Below, in pieces: positions 44,104 to 52,171 of a stretch of DNA of 54,972 bases. The stretch spans positions 1-54,972 of the forward strand of contig JADKCG010000022.1 in NCBI GenBank assembly GCA_016714745.1, given 5' to 3'. Below the pieces are notes generated by a model that worked only from the letters and a program-made list of their open reading frames with translations, was not told the origin of the DNA and ran no database searches. The stretch comes from Elusimicrobiota bacterium. Lineage in GTDB: Bacteria; Elusimicrobiota; Elusimicrobia; FEN-1173. The position numbers and the translations under genes are program-made. Position 1 is the stretch's first letter. Each line of letters starts with the position of its first letter.

Positions 44104-44141
44104 AGCCCCGCCCTTAAATTGATTTTTACCGCGAGGCTCCG

Positions 44142-46898
44142 ATGCGCCTAGTTCCCTCTTCTTTCCCTTTTCGCAGTGTCTTAACAAAATCCCTCTCCGT
44201 GGTCCTCTGCTTGGCCCTCGTAGGTCTGGAAGCTGGGCCTGTTTTTGCTCGGAACAATGACGATTATCAGAATAATTCCTACAGTAATAACTACGGTCCC
44301 CGGGGAGGATATTCGGCTTCTAACTTTGAACTACAGATGCAACAGGCCCGGGCCCGGATGCAAAGCTTTGTGGCGCCACCCGTGCAAAACTTTAATTCTT
44401 TTCGATATGTGGCTCCCAACCTGAACCTGACCTACCAGCCCACAATCCGATTTCAATATTCTCTCCAGGCCAAAACTCCAGACATCAATGCCAAAGCCGC
44501 AGTCAAGCTGGACACCATTGCCTCCGTCCAAAAACCAACCTTTGTTCAGGCAGTTGGCGCAGTGTTCAAGGGGATGGGAGCGGCCATTACATCGGCATTT
44601 AAGAAGATCGGGGATGGGATCGTAAGCCTCGCCCATAAGATTTTTGAGCCCAACCAAAAACAGGAAGTGCCTGTAACGCCCCAGTCCCAGGATTTGATGG
44701 GATCTTTCAAGAACCTCAAAGAGATCGCCCCGGGGCTCTTGCAAACCCAAAACGGGAAAACCACCGCCCTCGGTCAAACCTGGGAACCAGGATCGACATT
44801 TAAGGCGGAGGGCAAAAATCTTCGTTTGGTCGAAGGAACCGCCTACGCACCAAACTTCGGGGGAATCACACGGGCCGACGGAGCCAACTTCCCAGTTCGG
44901 TTCGCCGACGACGCCGGAAAAGTCAAACCCATTGGGCTAGACTTCAACCTCATGGCCAAGGAAACGCCGCTGAAAATCCAAGCCCCGCTAAATATCGAAG
45001 GGTTTGGAAAGATTATGGGCGGGGACATGGTGTTTAAAGGCACAGTCCAAACCTCAGAAGGAACACTGGGGAAATTTCAATTCCAGGGGGCACAAGTCCA
45101 TCTGGACAGCAATTTAGCCAGTAACTTGGGCGTTTCAAGCCCAGCCAATCTAGTCCGCGCGACCTTCATGGCCAGGGCGGCCGTGATGCAGCTAAACAGC
45201 GTTGAAGTCCAAAGCAAAGACAAACATCTTTTCGTTCAAGAGTCCAAGCCCGCCATAGACCTAAATCAGGTTGAAACAAAACTAAAATCAGTGGGGGTTG
45301 GGCTAGGAGAAGCCCAAGGCCAATTCACGAAGGCCGAGCGGGATTACAGCAATGCGGCAGTGGCGTCACGAAGTCTGTTGACCAACGTGGCCAAAGCGAC
45401 GGGCCAAACCGACGTAGCCGTTTTCCAAGAACCCGATGATTTGAAATCCCTCCGTCAGGAAGCCCACTCCGTCGCCGCATTGTCCAGCAAAGTGACCGAA
45501 GACATGAAGGCCTGGAATTATCAGGAAGTGTCGGAGGCTCTCCCAGACCTCACGGTTCGGACGGAGATATTCAAGGCCCGTTCTGAGACCGTCGCCACCC
45601 AGGCAGAAATGACAAAAGGTTTCTTTAAGGACATCCGGAAATTAACGGGCAATCTCTCGACAGTGAGCCAAGTTGTCGATGTGGGGGATCTTGCTGGGAA
45701 GAAGCCTCTCACCACGGAAGCAGTCGCCAAAGGTTACGAATGGTTCCCTGCCCCAGAGAAAAAGGTTTTTGCGGATACGGCTACCCATGCACAAGAAACC
45801 CTGGTGAAATTGGTGGAAGCGAGAGCCGTTGACCCAGAAAGGGCGCTGGATTGGGCCCTATCGCTCAAAATCGCCAAAGACAAAGTGCTAGGCGCAGGTC
45901 CAAGCAAGCTGGGGGACCGAATCTCCGTTGCGGCGTCCCACCCGCAAGCGACGCTCAAGGAAGCGTCAAGCGAAGCGGCCGATTTTTACGTATTCAATAC
46001 GTTGTCAAAGTATGCGGAGACCTCCCCTAAAACTATGGAAGCGGTGGGTCAGGTCGGATTGGTTGTTTCCAAAGGGGCAAACGCTTTGGGAACAGCGGCG
46101 GGGGTCGGGTTGATGGTTTCGTTCCCCATATCGTCCGTCGCTGGGATAGCGGCAGGGGTGACGGTTGACCACAGACTCCAAGCCGTCGGAGTGAACCAAG
46201 ACCTTGCGGAATTTATGGGGACCATGTCCGGGATGCTGGTCGGGGGCCGAGCGGCCCAAGGCGCAAAAGTGTCCGCGATCGAAAAGGCGTGGGCGGCCAG
46301 AATTGGAGCCAACGAAGGCGTCGGCCAAGCGGTTCAAGAATTCAAAGCAGGATTCAAAGAGACGATGCAATGGACACAAAAGGTGGCCCAAAGCGAAGCA
46401 GGGTATATTGCCGCCGGTAGAGAGTCCCAGCCACTGAACTTACGTGATCGAGTTCTAAACAATATCGCTGAGAACAAGGTTGCTCTCAACTCTAGTAATT
46501 TTAAGTCAATGGCGAACCAGGAGAAAATTTTCCGAGCGCAGAACGCCCAACTTGCGCCGGGGTATGGTGGCCAAGATAATTATGCGATTGTGCCACTCAA
46601 AAAAGGCGCCCTGGTTTACGGCGGCGCTCCGGGGCAAAGTTCTTTTTATACGGATATCGGGACGGTGAAGGCGAGTGGTCTCGACCAAAAGGATTTGTTC
46701 GATTTGCTCCAGGTTGCGCCAAACCCCAAATATGGTTATCGCCCAACAGTAAGAGCCTACCGTGTCATGGAAGATATGGAGGTTCCGTTCGGTCAAACTC
46801 TAGCCAACCCTCAGAATGGGAAAGGTGGGGGAAACCAGTTTTTTATTGAGGATTGGACAAATCTTGATCCCGTTCGTGATTTTAACATCCAAAAATGA
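44142..46898 (+). CDS. Secreted polymorphic toxin-like protein (918 residues)
   Basis: A signal peptide (SVVLCLALVGLEAGPVFA) leads into a Gln/Asn-rich segment and a long repeat-free helical middle. A hydrophobic stretch follows (about residues 635-665: VGLVVSKGANALGTAAGVGL and more), a common pre-toxin feature. The C-terminal 150 residues look like a separate domain: ALVYGGAPGQSSFYTDIG, PNPKYGYRPTVRAYRV, PFGQTLANPQNGKGGGNQF. Such Gly-rich tails with conserved Tyr, Arg and Gln recall ADP-ribosyl- or NAD-hydrolase-type polymorphic toxins, but I cannot assign a family. The stop overlaps the next start (ATGA), which is the expected place for an immunity gene. Toxin and secretion calls are inference. 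Confidence 0.62.
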   Translation: MRLVPSSFPFRSVLTKSLSVVLCLALVGLEAGPVFARNNDDYQNNSYSNNYGPRGGYSASNFELQMQQARARMQSFVAPPVQNFNSFRYVAPNLNLTYQPTIRFQYSLQAKTPDINAKAAVKLDTIASVQKPTFVQAVGAVFKGMGAAITSAFKKIGDGIVSLAHKIFEPNQKQEVPVTPQSQDLMGSFKNLKEIAPGLLQTQNGKTTALGQTWEPGSTFKAEGKNLRLVEGTAYAPNFGGITRADGANFPVRFADDAGKVKPIGLDFNLMAKETPLKIQAPLNIEGFGKIMGGDMVFKGTVQTSEGTLGKFQFQGAQVHLDSNLASNLGVSSPANLVRATFMARAAVMQLNSVEVQSKDKHLFVQESKPAIDLNQVETKLKSVGVGLGEAQGQFTKAERDYSNAAVASRSLLTNVAKATGQTDVAVFQEPDDLKSLRQEAHSVAALSSKVTEDMKAWNYQEVSEALPDLTVRTEIFKARSETVATQAEMTKGFFKDIRKLTGNLSTVSQVVDVGDLAGKKPLTTEAVAKGYEWFPAPEKKVFADTATHAQETLVKLVEARAVDPERALDWALSLKIAKDKVLGAGPSKLGDRISVAASHPQATLKEASSEAADFYVFNTLSKYAETSPKTMEAVGQVGLVVSKGANALGTAAGVGLMVSFPISSVAGIAAGVTVDHRLQAVGVNQDLAEFMGTMSGMLVGGRAAQGAKVSAIEKAWAARIGANEGVGQAVQEFKAGFKETMQWTQKVAQSEAGYIAAGRESQPLNLRDRVLNNIAENKVALNSSNFKSMANQEKIFRAQNAQLAPGYGGQDNYAIVPLKKGALVYGGAPGQSSFYTDIGTVKASGLDQKDLFDLLQVAPNPKYGYRPTVRAYRVMEDMEVPFGQTLANPQNGKGGGNQFFIEDWTNLDPVRDFNIQK

Positions 46899-47185
46899 CC
46901 AAATTAAGCCCATCCCTTCAGCCCATTTTTGATCTAGAATTACAAAAAGGCAACAAAGTTTTGAGGATCGATGAGCCTGCTGGTTCTAAATGTCCTTACG
47001 CAATAGTTTTTAAGTTTCCTCTGCATTTTCGTGAGATTATGGATCTCATTTCGCTCCCCCCCATTGTGGAGAAGTGGGAGAACGAAGATCCACATTACCC
47101 GTTTGAGAAAGGTTTTTTTTGTAACAAAACTCAACACTCCATCAGTGGACCAACCTCCGGAGAGTTTTCGGAGAGTCAAAAATAG
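46895..47185 (+). CDS. Candidate immunity protein, possibly frameshifted
   Basis: A 96-residue ORF coupled to the toxin-like gene by an ATGA overlap. It reads FDLELQKGNKVLRIDEPAGS and PYAIVFKFPLHFREIMDLI, then DPHYPFEKGFFCNKTQHSI. Small size, position and cytoplasmic composition fit an immunity protein. A run of eight T near 47113 could be an indel. In the other frame the chain would continue to 47261 (LNTPSVDQPPESF, NALLDSSLEKAVASSFGLHV). I cannot choose between the two C-termini. Confidence 0.5.
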   Translation: MTKLSPSLQPIFDLELQKGNKVLRIDEPAGSKCPYAIVFKFPLHFREIMDLISLPPIVEKWENEDPHYPFEKGFFCNKTQHSISGPTSGEFSESQK

Positions 47186-47251
47186 TGGTAATGCGTTGCT
47201 AGATTCTTCTCTGGAAAAAGCAGTTGCCAGCTCCTTCGGTCTCCATGTTAG

Positions 47252-47458
47252 TTTCAAATAATCCGATACATAGAAGGAGCTGACAAGCTTGAGTTAGACG
47301 TTGAACCACTTGCCCACAGCCCTTCGGTGATTTATTTGCCTTCGCCTGAAAAGTGGAAGAATGAAATGCCCGAGTGGGCAAAAGATCGACGAGACGAAAT
47401 CGTGGGGCGTATTAAAGACGGAACAAAACATTTGGATTGGACTTGGGAAGAATATTGA
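47252..47458 (+). pseudogene. Gene fragment ending ...DWTWEEY, no start
   Basis: The plus-strand frame 47252-47458 reads IEGADKLELDVEPLAHSPSV, then YLPSPEKWKNEMPEWAKDRR and DEIVGRIKDGTKHLDWTWEE. Codon use and composition look coding, and the ending WAKxRRDEI...WTWEEY is conserved-looking, but no start codon lies before it. It may be the C-terminus of a second immunity gene or of the frameshifted gene before it. Confidence 0.45.
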
Positions 47459-47567
47459 AATTTATAAGACCATATTTTCTTTACAAGGTTGATCGTTTTC
47501 CGGATTAAGGCAATTAACCAATCGTGTTTCCATTGCCCCCAGGAAAAAAGTCTTCAAAAGACCTCGC

Positions 47568-48644
47568 ATGAAAGTCCTCGACATTGTGCATCGGTTTAAT
47601 GATGGAAACTCACCTGTTAGCAGTGGTCTTTGCCGAGTTCGAACGTTTGTGGTTAAGAATGATTTAGTTGTCCTGCTAACTGACCTGGGCGAAAATAATG
47701 ATGGGAGGTCAGTCACAAATGCAGTAGAAGGCATTGTGGAATCTCTCAAAGATCAGGGTCTTATCGTTTCTCCAGCAACCCTCATAGAGCACTATGAGGG
47801 ACCTGATTTTAATGGCGATTCTTTTGACATAGTGAACCTATCTCCACGCACCAGTTGGATTCCTGTTTCACGAAATGATGTGCTTGCCCTCATTGGGCTC
47901 GAAGAAGCTGAGCTGAAGGAAAGAACCTCTGCTAATTCCAGGGTTATGGCCCTGGTGAGTAATGCGAAGCAGAGGAGAGATCCCTTTGGCGATTTGAAAT
48001 CGCCTGATGGCAATAAGGTCACGACTCGACGCTTGGAAATTATTAGGGGGATGATTTCGAAATCGACTATTGAATCACTGGTTAGTGCTGGTGCTGGCGA
48101 GCAAGAAATTCAACGTGTATTGAAAACTGACCTCTCAATCTTCGGTGAAGCCTATGCAGAGCCAAATGACGAATATATTTGTTTTTCTGAATTCCCACTT
48201 GCTGGCGGTTTGATCGATTTCGCTGTTTTCACCGCACGATCAAGAATGAATATCATCCTCATTGAAATCAAGGGGGCGGAGTTTGACTTGGTTAATTCCA
48301 ATCATTACAAAGCCTTCAATCACAAAATCAACGAGGCCGCGGGACAAATTAAGGAACGTCTTGGAATTATATCCCGCAATCTTACTGAGTTTAGAAAAAT
48401 AGTGCATGGCCTTCGGGAACGAGTGGAACGTGGCGATAAATTACGAAATTCCTTTCTTGGCCCGTGCGGAAAGCTCTGTGTTTCAAGTGATAAGGATGTA
48501 ATTATTCGGAGCGTCATTATTGGTGGGCGAACACGCGATGATCTTGAGGAAAGCAAGAAACGCCATGATTTCGAGACCGGAATGACACCACCAATTCAAA
48601 TTGAATCCTGGGATACTTGGTTGCGAAAGTTGAAACGCGCATGA
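47568..48644 (+). CDS. Shedu-like (DUF4263) nuclease
   Basis: In this 358-residue protein the last half holds a PD-(D/E)xK-type core: EFPLAGGLIDFAVFTARSRM (Asp at about 218) and MNIILIEIKGAEFDL (E-x-K at about 231-233), followed by INEAAGQIKERLGII. The layout 'predicted D, then EIK, then QI helix' matches DUF4263, the Shedu (SduA) antiphage nuclease. The N-terminal half (VRTFVVKNDLVVLLTDLGEN) is variable, as in other members. It sits about 100 bp before an OLD-family gene in the same direction and is probably the first gene of an operon. Cleavage of nucleic acid on phage infection is inferred from the family. Confidence 0.75.
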   Translation: MKVLDIVHRFNDGNSPVSSGLCRVRTFVVKNDLVVLLTDLGENNDGRSVTNAVEGIVESLKDQGLIVSPATLIEHYEGPDFNGDSFDIVNLSPRTSWIPVSRNDVLALIGLEEAELKERTSANSRVMALVSNAKQRRDPFGDLKSPDGNKVTTRRLEIIRGMISKSTIESLVSAGAGEQEIQRVLKTDLSIFGEAYAEPNDEYICFSEFPLAGGLIDFAVFTARSRMNIILIEIKGAEFDLVNSNHYKAFNHKINEAAGQIKERLGIISRNLTEFRKIVHGLRERVERGDKLRNSFLGPCGKLCVSSDKDVIIRSVIIGGRTRDDLEESKKRHDFETGMTPPIQIESWDTWLRKLKRA

Positions 48645-48748
48645 TGCCTGGCTTAATAACAAAACATGCCTTCCTGGTAATTGTTTGAACCAGGGCTCTG
48701 GAGTTTGATTACCGATCTGGCACGGAATTTTAAAAAGAGGAACCCTTA

Positions 48749-50608
48749 GTGAAGCTATCAACCGTTCAAGTTCGCAATTTCCGTTCAATAAAAGATACAG
48801 GCCCCTTCCAAATTCAACCTTTCTTTGCCTTCATCGGAGAAAACAACAACGGGAAATCAAATCTATTACGCGCAATAGATGTTTTATTATCCGCTGGAAG
48901 CGGACCACTTACAAGAGCCGATTTTAATGACCATGAATCTCCCATCATTGTGAAGGGAGAATTCGACTTTTTAAGTGAAAACGAGAAGAAGCGCTGGAGG
49001 CCTTATCTGGTTGCCAATCGGTTAACTCTTGAAAAGCGAGTCAGCCTTACTGCCGATGATCGGTCTGGCAAGGAGAAATTATATACGGAGTTTCATGGAT
49101 ATCGGGCGGAACCATTAGACTGGTTCCTCTCTTTGGAGAAAATACAAAATAAATCTAAAGATCGCCCGAGATGGACAGAGATTGTTCGTGATTGCAGATT
49201 ACCGGATTATTTCCTCGAAGAAGGAAAGTGCAATAAAACTATTTTTGAAAAAGGCTTACGGCGTTATTTGGATGAAAACGAGGTAAAATACGACGATCCG
49301 GACTTAAGCACTACAAAAGCTCTTGGCCTCCAGAGCTACGTCATTTCCAGCCTGCCAAGTCTTTATCTTCTTCCAGCTATCACCAACTACGAAGACGAGA
49401 TAGATCGAAGATCCTCAACTTCGACCTTTCGCCGTTTAATGGGTGATTTGTCGGAAAGAATTCTAAAAACTGACCCGCGATACACCGAACTTAAATCTGC
49501 CATCGCTACCGTTGGGTCCTTGCTAAACAAGTCAGCAACGGAAGGAGGAAACGGAATCAATCGCATGGGCTCAATTGGGACGGTTGAAGAAAAAATCGGA
49601 GAGTTGATCAGGAGAATGATGCCTTCAGTTAATAACGTTTCTCTGAATGTTGAGATGCAGGAAATCCGAGACATCTTCTCAAGCGGTGTCACATTAAAAG
49701 TTAACGATGGCGTGGAAACCGATGTTCTTGCGAAAGGGCATGGACTCCAAAGATGTCTTGTATTTACACTTCTTCAGACTCTGATTCTCAATGAACGAGA
49801 TCAGCTTGTGGGCCCGGGGAAAGGGAATTCTTCAAGTTCAAAATTCGAGAGACCGATCATCCTCTTGGTGGAGGAGCCAGAACTCTACATTCACCCTCAA
49901 CTCGCGAAACTTTTTTACGACGTTATGAAGGACTTTAGTCAGACTGATCAGGTAATCTACACAACTCACTCCCCCCTATTCGTGAATGCCTCCGAGTCAG
50001 CTAACATCTCGATCGTTTCCAAGAAAACGATAGACGATGGCACAAAGGTGAAGAATTGCGATAAATCTGCTTTTGATGGTTTGGGAGATGAAAAACTATT
50101 TAAGTGCCTTGCAAAGCTTAACCCATCAATTAACGAGCTATTCTTTGCCAAAAAAGTTTTGTTGGTAGAAGGGCCTGAAGACCTGATAGCAATCACTGCA
50201 ACCCTTCAAAAACTGGAACGTATACGTACACGTGTAGAGGAGATTGATTGGTCGATTATTCCCTGCGGGGGAAAGGATTCAATCCCCTTCTTTCAAATGG
50301 TCTTAAACGCGTTCCACATTCCGTATTCTGTCTTACATGATTATGACATCAGGCCGGACATGACGGCAGACAACAAGAAAACGCAGGATAAAATAAACAA
50401 AAAGATATCCAATCTTTCCAGGTCACGGCGAGTACACGTTTTCCCAATAAGACTTGAAGCATCTCTAGGTCTATTTGACAACCATTTTGATAGCCAATAC
50501 GATGCTCTTGTTTTCTTTGCCAACCCCAGTAATATCACGGAGGAAGTTGAACAGATTATCTCAGAAGCCTTAGAGTTGAATGTCAATGCAAAAGTGGCAA
50601 AATTATGA
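48749..50608 (+). CDS. OLD-family AAA ATPase with TOPRIM nuclease
   Basis: ABC-type ATPase halves: FFAFIGENNNGKSNLLRAID (Walker A, about 27-46), the GHGLQRCLVFTL signature-like segment, IILLVEEPELYIHPQLA (Walker B) and IYTTHSPLFVNAS (His switch). These are followed by a TOPRIM domain: FAKKVLLVEGPEDLIAI (conserved Glu), IPCGGKDSI and SVLHDYDIRPD (Asp pair). This is the overcoming-lysogenization-defect (OLD) nuclease plan, the same class as Gabija GajA. I accept GTG 48749 as start because AGAGGAA lies 6-8 bp upstream and it gives the proper first strand (KLSTVQVRNFRSI). It overlaps the next gene by 4 bp, so a shared function is likely. Confidence 0.88.
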   Translation: MKLSTVQVRNFRSIKDTGPFQIQPFFAFIGENNNGKSNLLRAIDVLLSAGSGPLTRADFNDHESPIIVKGEFDFLSENEKKRWRPYLVANRLTLEKRVSLTADDRSGKEKLYTEFHGYRAEPLDWFLSLEKIQNKSKDRPRWTEIVRDCRLPDYFLEEGKCNKTIFEKGLRRYLDENEVKYDDPDLSTTKALGLQSYVISSLPSLYLLPAITNYEDEIDRRSSTSTFRRLMGDLSERILKTDPRYTELKSAIATVGSLLNKSATEGGNGINRMGSIGTVEEKIGELIRRMMPSVNNVSLNVEMQEIRDIFSSGVTLKVNDGVETDVLAKGHGLQRCLVFTLLQTLILNERDQLVGPGKGNSSSSKFERPIILLVEEPELYIHPQLAKLFYDVMKDFSQTDQVIYTTHSPLFVNASESANISIVSKKTIDDGTKVKNCDKSAFDGLGDEKLFKCLAKLNPSINELFFAKKVLLVEGPEDLIAITATLQKLERIRTRVEEIDWSIIPCGGKDSIPFFQMVLNAFHIPYSVLHDYDIRPDMTADNKKTQDKINKKISNLSRSRRVHVFPIRLEASLGLFDNHFDSQYDALVFFANPSNITEEVEQIISEALELNVNAKVAKL

Positions 50609-52056
50609 CGGACCAATCGATTGTTTGTCCGCATTGCGGTAAACGAATCCCGCTAACGGAAGCCCTGACTCACCCTATAGAGGAAAAACTTAAAGGCGAA
50701 ATGGAGACCGCTCTGAAGAAAAAGGATCGGGAACACTCGGAGGCACTGAGTGGCCTTCGCACACAACTTACGGTGGAGCTGGAGCAGGAGCGCAAGTCGA
50801 TTGAGGCGACCGCACGCGAAAACGCAAAAATGGCTCTTTCTGTTGAATTCAAAGACTTGAAGGCGCAACTGGATGAAAAAACAAAATCACTTGAAGATGC
50901 CCAGAAAAGGGAATTAGACCTGAACAAGCGGGAACGCGAAATGGGTAATCGCGAGAGCAGGTTAAAGATTGATGTCCAGCAGACAATTGAAAAAGAGCGG
51001 AGAAAAATCCGAGACGACGCGGTGGCTGAGGGTTTGGAAATACAAAAGATCGAAGTTGAGGACTTGAAAGCCCAGTTAGGACAAAAGTCGAAACTGTTGG
51101 ATGAATCCCGATCTCAGGAACTGTCCTTGCGAAAACAGCGTCAAGAATTGGAAGACCGAGAGAGTATTCTTAAATTGGAAATGGAACGCCGCATGGACGA
51201 AGAACGGGCAAAAGTTCGACAAGATGCAACAGCGAAAGCGACTGAGGAATATAGGCTCCGAGAACGGGAGAAGGACAAACAGCTCGACGATATGCGACGG
51301 CAAATCGAAGAGCTAAAAAGAAAGGCGGAACAAGGGTCACAACAGGCACAGGGCGAGGCGCAGGAATTGGAGCTTGAGGATGTCCTGAGAGAGAATTTTC
51401 GATTCGATGATATCGAGCCAGTCGCAAAAGGGACTCGAGGAGCGGACGTCATTCAGCGGGTACGGTCTGAGTCAGGTAAACCTTGCGGAACCATCCTTTG
51501 GGAATCCAAACGAACGAGATCATGGAACGACCCTTGGATTCAGAAACTGAAAGATGATCAGAGGGAAGCCAAAGCTGACCTTTGTGTTATTGTTTCTTCG
51601 TATTTGCCCAAGAGCATAACCCGCTTTGGATATTACGAGGGGGTTTGGGTTTCTGATTTCATTTCGGCAGTCGGTCTGGGGATGGCACTTCGTTCCGGCA
51701 TTCAACAAGTCGCCCATATCAAGAATTCAATGGTTGGAGTAGAGGAAAAGATGGAGATAATGTACCAGTATCTTTCCGGCCCAGAATTTCGGAACAGAAT
51801 CGAGGCAATTATTGAATCATTCAAGTCAATGAAAAGTGATCTGGACTTAGAAAAAAGATCGATGGAAAGGATTTGGGCAAAACGCGAGAAACAATTAGAA
51901 CGAATGGTGCAGAACACATCTGGCATGTACGGAGACTTGCAGGGGCTGATTGGTGCTCAACTCCCATCGATAAAAGCACTTGAGTTGACGCCATCCCAAG
52001 AAGACGTACCGTCAGATCCATCATCAATTACCGACCATGAGGATGTCCCTTTTTGA
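50605..52056 (+). CDS. DUF2130 coiled-coil PD-(D/E)xK nuclease-like protein
   Basis: A 483-residue protein. The N-terminal CPHCGKRIPLTEAL zinc-knuckle-like motif is followed by a coiled coil of about 200 residues (Glu/Lys/Arg-rich). From about 250 comes the DUF2130 domain: NFRFDDIEPVAKGTRGADVI (Asp), GTILWESKRTRSWNDPWIQK (E-x-K) and LKDDQREAKADLCVIVSS. This matches the restriction-endonuclease-like fold. It starts with an ATGA overlap on the OLD gene, so the two proteins are produced together. DUF2130 proteins are found in many genomes; their substrate is not known to me. Confidence 0.82.
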   Translation: MTDQSIVCPHCGKRIPLTEALTHPIEEKLKGEMETALKKKDREHSEALSGLRTQLTVELEQERKSIEATARENAKMALSVEFKDLKAQLDEKTKSLEDAQKRELDLNKREREMGNRESRLKIDVQQTIEKERRKIRDDAVAEGLEIQKIEVEDLKAQLGQKSKLLDESRSQELSLRKQRQELEDRESILKLEMERRMDEERAKVRQDATAKATEEYRLREREKDKQLDDMRRQIEELKRKAEQGSQQAQGEAQELELEDVLRENFRFDDIEPVAKGTRGADVIQRVRSESGKPCGTILWESKRTRSWNDPWIQKLKDDQREAKADLCVIVSSYLPKSITRFGYYEGVWVSDFISAVGLGMALRSGIQQVAHIKNSMVGVEEKMEIMYQYLSGPEFRNRIEAIIESFKSMKSDLDLEKRSMERIWAKREKQLERMVQNTSGMYGDLQGLIGAQLPSIKALELTPSQEDVPSDPSSITDHEDVPF

Positions 52057-52171
52057 ACTAAGCTTAGATTAACTCAATAGCAAGAGGAATAGTCCTGGGG
52101 GTGTGTTCTGTAAAATACGGGAATATGAAAACAGATGATTTAATCAACGTCAACAACCACACTTAAAAGCA

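Noticed and set aside
47462..47567. Phage-type promoter or antitoxin RNA before the Shedu-like gene
   Set aside because: Only A/T-rich sequence with no clear -35/-10 pair or repeats is visible.
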